A DNA stretch of 42,978 bases, taken from an uncultured Alphaproteobacteria bacterium. GTDB taxonomy: Bacteria; Pseudomonadota; Alphaproteobacteria; UBA8366; JADFVY01. Positions 7,964 to 14,942 of the stretch are shown one piece after another (position 1 is the first letter of the stretch; each line of letters opens with the position of its first letter). The stretch spans positions 6,801 to 49,778 of the forward strand of contig CAMYKU010000028.1 in assembly GCA_947259105.1 (NCBI GenBank), written 5' to 3'. The translations under genes were made by a program, and so were the position numbers. Below the pieces are notes generated by a model. The model did no database searches and was not told the origin of the DNA. It was given only the letters and a program-made list of their open reading frames with translations.

Positions 7964-8435
7964 TGTAAACCTCCTGCGGGACGCCCAGCGCGTCGAGTTC
8001 CAGCGCGTCGGCGCGCAGCTGTTCGGCCAGCGTCGCCACGGTCCGGGTGAAATCGGCCGGCGTCGCCGTCGCCACGGTTTTGCGCAATGTGCTGAACTGA
8101 CGCTCGACCATGAAGGCATGGCTCTCGCCCAGCATCTTGCGCATTGCGGCCTCCATCTTCTGCTCTTCGAAGACGCCGAAATAGGCGCGGGTGATGGCGC
8201 GCTTGCTTTGCGCAATGTCGCCCTCGGCGCGGTGCAGCGACGCTTCGTTCAGCGCCGCGATGGTCTCTTCGGCAACGGCCGTCCAGGAAAATGTCCCGGC
8301 GCTTGCACCCGGCGACGCGGCCATGCCCAGCGTCAGCGCAAGTGCGAGAGCGGCCAGTGCGGTCCGGAGACCGCCGCGAATCCCGCACCGGACGGTTTCG
8401 CCGATTTGTCGCATTGGTGGGCGGTACGCATGCAT
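7953..8435 (-). CDS. Exported helical protein related to the Ftr1 N-terminal domain
   Basis: The 160-residue product has a basic N-terminus and a long hydrophobic stretch ending in GASAG (about residue 46), a signal peptide. The mature part is helical with AYFGVFEEQKMEAAM at 84-98. The same YFxVFExxxxEAA pattern occurs in the periplasmic domain of the next gene, the Ftr1 permease, so this is probably a stand-alone copy of that module. It has no cupredoxin histidine/cysteine pattern and is not the copper protein FtrB of Brucella or Bordetella. It is first in the operon and overlaps ftrC by 11 bases. The ATG at 8435 is chosen over 8414 because GGCGAG lies about ten bases upstream. A Fur-box-like palindrome lies 22 bp before the start. 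Confidence 0.7.
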   Translation of the reverse strand: MHAYRPPMRQIGETVRCGIRGGLRTALAALALALTLGMAASPGASAGTFSWTAVAEETIAALNEASLHRAEGDIAQSKRAITRAYFGVFEEQKMEAAMRKMLGESHAFMVERQFSTLRKTVATATPADFTRTVATLAEQLRADALELDALGVPQEVYNAR

Positions 8436-8457
8436 CGCGGTTGCTCGCCGTTGATAT

Positions 8458-8478
8458 TGCGAATGATTCTCAATTGCA
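8458..8478 (-). promoter_or_regulatory. Fur-box-like operator before the FTR operon
   Basis: TGCGAATGATTCTCAATTGCA is an imperfect palindrome with 15 of 21 symmetric positions and contains the AATGATTCTCA core seen in Fur sites. It ends 22 bp upstream of the first gene of the iron operon. On the minus strand a possible TTGCGC...TATGCA promoter places the -10 over its distal edge, where a bound repressor would block transcription. Repression by iron-loaded Fur is inferred; Irr-type control in alphaproteobacteria is an alternative. Confidence 0.7.
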
Positions 8479-8578
8479 TATAACGAACGTCTCGCCGGCG
8501 CAACGTTCAAATTGTCGCACCCCGCTGCAGCCGCCAGGGCAACCCGTGGCGCGGCCAGACTTTTTTCACTTCGGCGGG

Positions 8579-8822
8579 TTGACACGGCCGGATGGCGGCA
8601 CGAAATCAAAGTGCAAGGTCGGCCGGCGCGTGTTCCGCGGGACTTTACCCGAAGGAGCAGCCGGATGAACCCCTCAGTCCGGCCAGGCGGAAATCCGCAA
8701 GGACCACCGTCCGGACGCCGGCCTACCGGGAAAATCGTCCGGTTACACGGACACTCCCGGGACCTTTCTTCATGTACCTCCGGGGCGGCCGGTTTGCGAA
8801 AACCGGCCGCTCTTTTCGTTTT
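8579..8822 (+). ncRNA. Candidate structured non-coding RNA
   Basis: No convincing protein is encoded on either strand of 8436-8850. On the plus strand a TTGACA (8579-8584) is followed by a run of hairpins: GCCGGA/TCCGGC (8660-8683), GCGG-AAAT-CCGC (8687-8698), and a two-storey stem CCGGGA/TCCCGG (8726-8760) enclosing GTCCG/CGGAC (8737-8752). It ends in a strong intrinsic terminator at 8785-8822. Three consecutive stems plus a terminator, with no gene reading into it from the left on this strand, suggest an independent transcript. I do not recognise it as RNase P, tmRNA, SRP RNA, 6S RNA or a known riboswitch. The promoter is weak: only the -35 matches well. Confidence 0.45.
8785..8822 (+). terminator. 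Rho-independent terminator
   Basis: Perfect 10-bp stem GCGGCCGGTT (8785-8794) / AACCGGCCGC (8801-8810) with a 6-nt loop, followed by a T-rich tail TCTTTTCGTTTT. It points along the plus strand, where no protein gene lies upstream; it also separates this segment from the minus-strand LMW phosphatase gene ending at 8851. Confidence 0.85.
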
Positions 8823-8850
8823 CTGACTGCAGGTAGATTCCGAAAGACGG

Positions 8851-9297
8851 TCACGGCGTGACCGGCCCGCCCTCCTGCGGGAAGCGCTCGAGGATCCGCT
8901 GCATCAGCTGGTCGCGGACCTGCCGGTAGGCGTCGAGGCGGGTCTCGCGGTTTCCCTCGACGATCGAGGCGTCGAAGGTGTGCCAGAACTCGACCTCGCA
9001 GGCCATGGTGCGGGTCATCTCGACGGCGCTGTGCTGGGCCTCCGGCGACAGCGTGACGATAACGTCGAACGAGCTGTCGTGAAGGTCGTCGAAGGTCTTG
9101 GGCTCGTGCCGGTCGATCGAGATGCCGATCTCCTCCATCACTTCGGCGGCGAACAGGTCCAGCTCGCCGGTCCGCACGCCGACCGAATCGACGAACACCC
9201 GCCTGCCGTGGAGATGCTTCATGATCGCCTCCGCCATCGGCGAGCGATTCGCGTTCATGGTGCAGGCGAACAGCACCGCTCCCGGCAGGTCGCTCAT
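8851..9297 (-). CDS. Low-molecular-weight phosphatase family protein (ArsC-like fold)
   Basis: The 148-residue product has the LMW tyrosine phosphatase P-loop CTMNANRS (C12-x5-R18-S19) near the N-terminus and the helical repeats of that fold, including an IVTLSPEAQ segment. Relatives are protein-tyrosine phosphatases or thioredoxin-type arsenate reductases; the extra cysteines of a reductase relay are not evident, so a phosphatase role is more likely. The start at 9297 (MSDLPGAVLF) places the P-loop at the expected distance; the frame runs 10 codons further upstream. It is the last gene of hisG-hisD-UPF0262-LMW phosphatase, an arrangement common in alphaproteobacteria where infA normally follows. 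Confidence 0.85.
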   Translation of the reverse strand: MSDLPGAVLFACTMNANRSPMAEAIMKHLHGRRVFVDSVGVRTGELDLFAAEVMEEIGISIDRHEPKTFDDLHDSSFDVIVTLSPEAQHSAVEMTRTMACEVEFWHTFDASIVEGNRETRLDAYRQVRDQLMQRILERFPQEGGPVTP

Positions 9298-9360
9298 CGC
9301 CCTGCCTTTCCGGGGCACGCCCCGCATCCGCGGCCGGGTGCGAATGGAGAGGACAACGCG

Positions 9361-9834
9361 CTACCCGCGGATATGGAGGACACAGATCAGGGTGAACAGC
9401 CGCCGCGATGTGTCGCGGTCCATGTCGACCTTGTCCTTCAGGCGCTCCGCCAGCATTTCGGAGCCCTCGTTGTGCAGTCCCCTGCGCGCCATGTCGATGG
9501 TTTCGATCTGCGACGGGGTCAGCCGCTTGATGGCGTCGAAATAGCTCCCGCAGATCTGGAAATAATCCTTCACGATGCGCCGGAACGGCGTCAGCGACAT
9601 GGTCAGCCGTTCCACCGCGTCGCCGCTCTCCTGCCTTATATCCATGACCAGCCGCTGCCGGTCCTCGACCGAAAGATTTAGCTGGTACGGGCCGCCGTCA
9701 TGGCCCAGCGGCGCGAAGCGGTTTTCCTCGAGCAGGTCGTAGATCGCGACCGCGCGCTCGTGCTCGATCTCCGGGCTGCGCCGCACCACGGTCTTCTCGT
9801 CGAGATTCAGCGAGACGATCCTGGGCTCGCCCAT
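9361..9834 (-). CDS. UPF0262 family protein
   Basis: The 157-residue product matches the alphaproteobacterial UPF0262 family: an N-terminal [20 protein letters not shown] segment, then [19 protein letters not shown] and a helical C-terminal half. Function is unknown. Its position directly after hisD and before the LMW phosphatase is the conserved family context. The ATG at 9834 shares one base with the hisD TGA (TGATG), supporting translational coupling; a TTG one codon upstream is a less likely start. Confidence 0.88.
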   Translation of the reverse strand: MGEPRIVSLNLDEKTVVRRSPEIEHERAVAIYDLLEENRFAPLGHDGGPYQLNLSVEDRQRLVMDIRQESGDAVERLTMSLTPFRRIVKDYFQICGSYFDAIKRLTPSQIETIDMARRGLHNEGSEMLAERLKDKVDMDRDTSRRLFTLICVLHIRG

Positions 9835-11144
9835 CAATCCGCGTCCCGGGGTCCCATGTTGAGTCGCAACGCCACGGACAGCGCATGCGCGCCCAGCCCC
9901 TCGGCCTTGGCAAGGGTGACGGCGGCGGGGCCGATGCGCGACAGGCTGTCGGCGTCGCAGGCGACCGTCGTCGTCCGTTTCATGAAATCGGCCACGCCCA
10001 GCCCGGACGAGAAGCGCGCGCTGCGCGCCGTCGGCAGCACATGGTTCGGCCCCGCCACGTAATCGCCGATCGCTTCCGGCGTATGGCGGCCGAGGAAGAT
10101 GGCGCCGGCGTTGCGCACCGCCGCGGCCAGTGTCTCGGGTTCGGCCACGGCAAGCTCCAGATGCTCCGGCGCGATGCGGTCGACCAGCGGCACCGCATCG
10201 TCCAGCGAGTCGACCAGGATGACGGCGCCGTAATCCTCCCAGCTTTTCCCCGCGATGGCGGCGCGCGGCAGGGTCTTGAGGTGGCCCTCGACGGCGCGCT
10301 CGACTTGCGCCGCGAAATCCGCGTCGTCGGTGATCAGGATCGACTGCGCGGATTCGTCGTGCTCGGCCTGCGACAGCAGGTCCATGGCGATCCAGCCCGG
10401 GTCGTTTTCGCCGTCCGCCACCACCAGGATTTCCGACGGCCCGGCGATCATGTCGATGCCGACGGTGCCGAAGACCTGGCGCTTCGCGGCGGCGACCCAG
10501 GCATTGCCCGGCCCGACGACCTTGTCGACCGGGGCGATCGTCGCGGTGCCCCAGGCCAGCGCCGCCACCGCCTGCGCGCCGCCGATGCGGTAGATCTCGG
10601 TGATTCCGGCGATCCGCGCGGCGGCCAGCACCAGCGGGTTCACGACGCCGTCCGGCGTCGGCACCACCATGACCCGGCGTTCGACCCCGGCGACCGAAGC
10701 CGGCAGGGCGTTCATCAGCACCGAGCTGGGATAGGCCGCGGTGCCGCCCGGCACATACAGCCCGGCCGCACCGATCGCGGTCCAGCGCTGGCCCAGCCTG
10801 ACCCCCGCCTCGTCGGTATAGGACAGCGCGCCGGGAATCTGCCTCTCGTGGAAGGCGCGGATCCGGGCCGCCGCCAGCTTCAGCGCCGCCAGCGCATCCT
10901 CGCCGCAGGCCGCGACGGCCGCCTCGATCTCGGCCGCCGTGAAGCGCATGGTCTCCGCGGTCAGCCTTACGCGGTCGAAGCGTTCGGTATAGTCGATCAC
11001 CGCGTCGTCGCCGCGGTCCCGCACGTCGGCCAGGATCGCCGCAACCGTCTCGTTGACGTCGGGAGCGGTCTCGCGCTTGGCCGCAAGCAGCGCGGCGAAA
11101 TCGGCCTCGAAGCCGGGGGCGGCGGTATTCAGCCTACGCGGCAT
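9834..11144 (-). CDS. hisD: Histidinol dehydrogenase
   Basis: The 436-residue product matches the whole length of HisD, the zinc enzyme that oxidises L-histidinol to L-histidine in two NAD-dependent steps, the last of histidine synthesis. Recognisable blocks are [46 protein letters not shown], the [10 protein letters not shown] segment with metal and substrate ligands, and [10 protein letters not shown]. Start ATG at 11144 overlaps the hisG end by 11 bases. The remaining his genes are not in the window; hisG-hisD as a separate pair is common in alphaproteobacteria. Confidence 0.97.
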   Translation of the reverse strand: MPRRLNTAAPGFEADFAALLAAKRETAPDVNETVAAILADVRDRGDDAVIDYTERFDRVRLTAETMRFTAAEIEAAVAACGEDALAALKLAAARIRAFHERQIPGALSYTDEAGVRLGQRWTAIGAAGLYVPGGTAAYPSSVLMNALPASVAGVERRVMVVPTPDGVVNPLVLAAARIAGITEIYRIGGAQAVAALAWGTATIAPVDKVVGPGNAWVAAAKRQVFGTVGIDMIAGPSEILVVADGENDPGWIAMDLLSQAEHDESAQSILITDDADFAAQVERAVEGHLKTLPRAAIAGKSWEDYGAVILVDSLDDAVPLVDRIAPEHLELAVAEPETLAAAVRNAGAIFLGRHTPEAIGDYVAGPNHVLPTARSARFSSGLGVADFMKRTTTVACDADSLSRIGPAAVTLAKAEGLGAHALSVALRLNMGPRDAD

Positions 11145-11796
11145 GGGCGGCCTCCCGGATGCGCTCGATCCAGCCGCCGACCTGCGTGGGGCGGGTCTTC
11201 AGCGCCGCGCGGTTGACGATCAGCCGGCTGGTGATCTCGGCGATGGTCTCGATCTCGACCAGCCCGTTTTCCTTCAGCGTTTTGCCCGTGGACACGAGAT
11301 CGACGATGCGGCGGCACAGGCCGAGCCCGGGGGCCAGCTCCATCGCGCCGTTCAGCTTGATGCATTCGGCCTGCACGCCGCGCGCCGCGAAATGGCGGCG
11401 GGTGATCTCGGGATATTTCGTTGCGATGCGGATATGGCTCCAGCGCGCCGGATCGTCGGTGCGCCGCATCTCGTGCGGCTCGGCGACCGACAGCCGGCAT
11501 TTGCCGATGCCAAGATCGACCGGCGCGAAGAGTTCGGGATAGTTGAACTCCATCAGCACGTCGTTGCCGGCGACCCCCATATGCGCCGCGCCGAAGGCGA
11601 CGAACGTCGCCACGTCGAAGCTGCGCACGCGGATGATCGACAGTTCCGGGATGCTGGTCGCGAACTGAAGCGCCCGGCTCGACTCGTCGTCGAAAGCCGG
11701 TTCCGGCTCGATCCCGGCGCGCCGCAGGACGGGCATCACCTCTTCGAGGATGCGTCCCTTGGGCAGCGCCAGGACAAGGTTTTCGTTCGCCGGCAC
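11134..11796 (-). CDS. hisG: ATP phosphoribosyltransferase, short form
   Basis: The 220-residue product is the short form of HisG, which joins ATP and PRPP in the first, feedback-controlled step of histidine synthesis. It shows [18 protein letters not shown] at the N-terminus, the [11 protein letters not shown] and [13 protein letters not shown] blocks, and the PRPP-loop region [13 protein letters not shown]. It lacks the C-terminal regulatory domain of the long form, so activity should require the HisZ partner, which is not in this window. The start is GTG with GGAG about ten bases upstream. It follows hpnE after 47 bp on the same strand. Confidence 0.95.
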   Translation of the reverse strand: MPANENLVLALPKGRILEEVMPVLRRAGIEPEPAFDDESSRALQFATSIPELSIIRVRSFDVATFVAFGAAHMGVAGNDVLMEFNYPELFAPVDLGIGKCRLSVAEPHEMRRTDDPARWSHIRIATKYPEITRRHFAARGVQAECIKLNGAMELAPGLGLCRRIVDLVSTGKTLKENGLVEIETIAEITSRLIVNRAALKTRPTQVGGWIERIREAAHAA

Positions 11797-11817
11797 GGGT
11801 GCGGGTCTCCAAAGCGT

Positions 11818-11845
11818 AAGGGTTCACCCCTTTCGGGTGGCCCTT
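11818..11845 (-). other. Hairpin between hpnE and hisG
   Basis: AAGGGTTCACCC (11818-11829) and GGGTGGCCCTT (11835-11845) form a strong stem-loop that begins at the hpnE stop and fills much of the 47-bp gap before hisG. On the minus strand it is not followed by a clear T run, so it could be a processing or weak stop signal rather than a full terminator. Confidence 0.55.
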
Positions 11846-13148
11846 ATGTGGCACAAGGCGGTGCCGGATTCCAGTTTTCCGGCGCGAAATCTCTCACCGC
11901 GCCGGCCGCGGCCTGGCCCGAGCGGATCGCGCCCTCGATGGTCGCGGGCAGGCCGGTGTCGGTCCAGTCGCCGGCGAGGCAGAGGTTGGCCAGCGCCGTG
12001 CGGGTCCCGGGGCGGCGCGCGGCCTGGTCCGGCGTCTGGGCGAAGGTGGCGCGTTTTTCCTTGACGATGCGGTGCGGCGGTACGGCCGCGCCGTCGAGGT
12101 TCAGCGCCGCCGCCACGTCCGCCCACAGCAGCGCGGCGATCGCGTCGCCGTCCCGCTCCGCCAGCGCGTCGGCGGCGCTAACCGTGACAGAGATTACGTC
12201 GTCCCGGGCGAACAGCCACTGCGCCGTGCCGCCGACGAGGCCGAGCAGTGGCGCGCCGCCGGGCAGTTCCACGGCGCGGTCCAGCCGGAAATGCCCGTTG
12301 ACGATGGCATGATGCCGGTCCGGCGCGGTCACGTCCGGAAGAATTTCGCCGGCCGACCATGGCGGCACGGCCAGGACGACTGACTCGTCGGACTCCAGCG
12401 GGACATCCGTGTCGGCGAAACGCAGAACGGCAACACGCGCCCCTTCCGCCGCAACGGCCTGCAACCGTGCGCCGAAGCGGATCTCCGCGCCGTGTTCCGC
12501 CAGAAACCGCAGCGCCGGGTCGACGAACGCCGCGCCGAGGCCGCGTCGCGCGACCAGCGGCCGGCACGCCCGCCCCCCGGCGCCCAGCGTCTCGCGCACC
12601 GTGCGCCACAGCAGTAGCGCCGAGGCGTCGGCGGCCCGGGTGTTCATGACCGCCACCGCCAGAGGCTCCCACAGCCGCCTGTAGAGCGGGTTGCGGGCCA
12701 GCGCGTCGGCGACCGTCGCCTGCGTTGGCGCCCGCGCGAGTGCGGCCAGCCCTTTGAGATGGGCGACTGCGCCGGCCCCGGGAACGCGGCGCGACGGCGC
12801 GAACAGCCACCACGGCACGCGCCCGTCGTTCGGCCGCAGCACCCAGCCCTCCCCGGAGCCGAGATCGTGGAACGGAAGCACCGCCCCGGGCGGCCCGGCC
12901 AGCGCGTCGCCGGCGCCGATCCTGCGCAGGTAGTCCAGCGCCGAACTGTTGCCAGAAAGCAACAGATGGTTGCCATTATCTATTATTTTGTCGAGGACTC
13001 GGTCGTTCCATGAGCGGCAGCGGCCGCCGGCGTGGCCCGCCGCCTCGTACGTCGTGACCGGCACGCCGGAAGCGGCCAGCTCCACCGCGCAGGACAGCCC
13101 GGCAAGGCCCGCGCCGACGATATGCACCCGCCGCGCCGCGCCGGTCAT
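11844..13148 (-). CDS. hpnE: Hydroxysqualene dehydroxylase HpnE
   Basis: The 434-residue product is an FAD-dependent amine-oxidase/phytoene-desaturase-like protein: Rossmann motif VHIVGAGLAGLSCAVELA at residues 8-25, an acidic ribose-binding residue in YEAAGHAGGRC, and the C-terminal LCLAGDWTDTGLPATIEGA flavin motif. In the HpnCDE pathway it reduces hydroxysqualene to squalene. The ATG at 13148 overlaps the hpnD TGA as ATGA, which decides the start over the ATG six codons upstream. It closes the hpnC-hpnD-hpnE operon, whose product feeds hopanoid synthesis; the cyclase gene is not nearby. Confidence 0.92.
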   Translation of the reverse strand: MTGAARRVHIVGAGLAGLSCAVELAASGVPVTTYEAAGHAGGRCRSWNDRVLDKIIDNGNHLLLSGNSSALDYLRRIGAGDALAGPPGAVLPFHDLGSGEGWVLRPNDGRVPWWLFAPSRRVPGAGAVAHLKGLAALARAPTQATVADALARNPLYRRLWEPLAVAVMNTRAADASALLLWRTVRETLGAGGRACRPLVARRGLGAAFVDPALRFLAEHGAEIRFGARLQAVAAEGARVAVLRFADTDVPLESDESVVLAVPPWSAGEILPDVTAPDRHHAIVNGHFRLDRAVELPGGAPLLGLVGGTAQWLFARDDVISVTVSAADALAERDGDAIAALLWADVAAALNLDGAAVPPHRIVKEKRATFAQTPDQAARRPGTRTALANLCLAGDWTDTGLPATIEGAIRSGQAAAGAVRDFAPENWNPAPPCAT

Positions 13149-13993
13149 GACAGCAGATGCTTGCATGCGATCCACAGCTTTGCGGCCGCGCCGACGCGGG
13201 GGCGCCTGTCCAGCCGTGTCCAGCCGCCGCGCGCCATGCGCCGCAGCAGCAGGCGGTAGACCTCCATCATCGCGAAGGCGGGCCGCAGCGCCCTGCGGTC
13301 GCAGCCGGCGAATGCCGCCTCGGCGTCGGCGAAGCGCTGCGCCGCGATCCCGCCGAGTTCCGCGCAGACCGCAGCGACCGCGGGACGGGCGACGACCGCG
13401 GCCGGGTCCGTGACGGCGATCCCGTGTTCCACGAGCAGGTCCCGGGGGAGATACAGGCGGCCTTGCGCCGCGTCGTCGCCCACGTCGCGCAGGATGTTGG
13501 TCAGCTGCATCGCATGGCCGAGCGCCACCGCGCCCTGCCGCGCGGCCGGCGAATCGTCGCCGAATACCTTGATCGACAGCAGGCCGACGGCGCCCGCGAC
13601 CCGGCGGCAGTAAAGCGTCAGCGTTGCCATGTCGGGCGTCTGCGATTCGCCGCTCAAATCCATTGCGACCCCGTCGATGACGGCCTCCAGGTCGGTGCGG
13701 TCGAGTCCGTACAGGCCGCATGCTTCCAGGAGAGCCAGGCCGATCGCCGTCTGCGGCCGGCCCTCGACCACGCGCCCGACCTCGGCGCGCCAGCCCGCCA
13801 GTGCCTCGGCCTTGTCTTGCGGCGGCAGATCGCCGTCGGCGATGTCGTCGACCACGCGGCAGAAGGCGTAGATCGCGAACATGGCGTCGCGCCGCTCAGG
13901 TGGTAGCAGCCGCATCGGCCAGTAGAACGAGGAGCCGGATTCCACGGCGATCCGGCGGGCCTCCCGCGATGCCGCGATGCCGGGCGAGCTCAT
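13145..13993 (-). CDS. hpnD: Presqualene diphosphate synthase HpnD
   Basis: The 282-residue product is a trans-isoprenyl diphosphate head-to-head synthase. It carries both aspartate-rich motifs: VVDDIADGD near residue 50 and ILRDVGDDAAQGRLYLP in the second half, which bind magnesium and diphosphate. HpnD condenses two farnesyl diphosphates to presqualene diphosphate. The start at 13993 overlaps the hpnC stop as ATGA; the frame stays open far upstream through hpnC, but that part is a shadow. The farnesyl diphosphate would come from IspA, encoded at 22949-23836. Confidence 0.93.
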   Translation of the reverse strand: MSSPGIAASREARRIAVESGSSFYWPMRLLPPERRDAMFAIYAFCRVVDDIADGDLPPQDKAEALAGWRAEVGRVVEGRPQTAIGLALLEACGLYGLDRTDLEAVIDGVAMDLSGESQTPDMATLTLYCRRVAGAVGLLSIKVFGDDSPAARQGAVALGHAMQLTNILRDVGDDAAQGRLYLPRDLLVEHGIAVTDPAAVVARPAVAAVCAELGGIAAQRFADAEAAFAGCDRRALRPAFAMMEVYRLLLRRMARGGWTRLDRRPRVGAAAKLWIACKHLLS

Positions 13994-14838
13994 CGCACGA
14001 GCCCCTTCCATATGCCTTCGGCGATGCAGGCCGCATAGGCCGCGCGCCCGAGCCGGATCCGCGCCGCCAGCGGATCGCCCCGCCGCAGCAGCGCCGAGAG
14101 TTTCCGCGCGATGGCCTGGATCGCCGCCGCCTCCATCGCCAGGCGCCGGCTCTTCAGCCCGGCCGCCAGCGGTGCGGCCGTGCCGAGCAGCTCGTCCACC
14201 CCGTCGAGCATGCGGTCGAGCACCCGCCGCAGCGCCCGATCGCAGTCCGCCGCCGCCAGCGCCCCGACCTCCGTTGCTTCGGCTTCCAGCCAGGACTCCG
14301 GGATATAGACGCGGTCCAGTTCGCGATAGTCCGCGGCGCAGTCCTGCAGGTGGTTGAGCACCTGCAACGCATTGCACAACGCATCCGACAGGGGATACAG
14401 CGCCTCGTCCTCGCCGTGCAGGTCGAGAAGATACCGCCCCACCGGCGCCGCCGAACGGTCGCAGTAATGCATCAGCTCGTCCCAGTCCGCGTAGCGCGCC
14501 TTGACGGCATCCTGCCGGAAGGCGTCCAGCAGGTCGAGGCAGCGGCGCGGCGAGACCGCCGTTTCGTCGAGGCTCGCGCGCATCGCCGCCGCCGTTTCGA
14601 TGGCGGGGCCGTCTTCCGCGCCGCCAATCGCCGCCGCCAGCCGGTCGAGCCGCGCGATCTTGTCCCCGGGCGCCAGCGCCGGGCTGTCGGCGATGTCGTC
14701 GGCCGCCCGCGCAAAGGCATAGAACGCCATTACGTGCGGCCGCAGCCGGGCCGGCAGCAGGATCGAGCCGACCGGGAAGTTCTCGTCCCGCGCGGCTTTG
14801 CCGGATGGGGTTTCGAGGGCGGCACTTCTCATCGCCAT
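13990..14838 (-). CDS. hpnC: Hydroxysqualene synthase HpnC
   Basis: The 282-residue product is a squalene/phytoene synthase paralogue of HpnD, with AADDIADSP near residue 47 and HLQDCAADYRELDRVYIP as the second motif. HpnC turns presqualene diphosphate into hydroxysqualene. It shares the N-terminal ENFPVGSILLPARLRPHV block typical of HpnC. The ATG at 14838 (MAMRS) is used; an ATG two codons later is possible. It is first in the operon and diverges from the TPR-sulfotransferase genes, with about 100 bp between the two starts. Confidence 0.93.
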   Translation of the reverse strand: MAMRSAALETPSGKAARDENFPVGSILLPARLRPHVMAFYAFARAADDIADSPALAPGDKIARLDRLAAAIGGAEDGPAIETAAAMRASLDETAVSPRRCLDLLDAFRQDAVKARYADWDELMHYCDRSAAPVGRYLLDLHGEDEALYPLSDALCNALQVLNHLQDCAADYRELDRVYIPESWLEAEATEVGALAAADCDRALRRVLDRMLDGVDELLGTAAPLAAGLKSRRLAMEAAAIQAIARKLSALLRRGDPLAARIRLGRAAYAACIAEGIWKGLVR

Positions 14839-14942
14839 TCACTTAGCGGTCCGGCGCACCGAATACCAGCGCCGTATGGCTCGCCGGCCCGACGGGAAAG
14901 AGGCACTTGCAATCCGTTTCATTTCGGGCAAGTTTCCGGGCC

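Noticed and set aside
7964..8215. Longer N-terminus for the Ftr1 permease
   Set aside because: The upstream part is a frame-shifted shadow of the preceding gene, while 7963 has a strong AGGAGG and gives a proper signal peptide.
8640..8710. Glycine-riboswitch-like core (CCGAAGGAGC followed by CCCTCAG)
   Set aside because: The matching 5' strand of the P1/P3 helices is missing and no glycine-pathway gene follows, so only a general structured-RNA call is kept.
8436..8850. Search for infA between the LMW phosphatase and maf
   Set aside because: No frame on either strand reads as an S1-fold IF-1 protein here or in 4428-4783.
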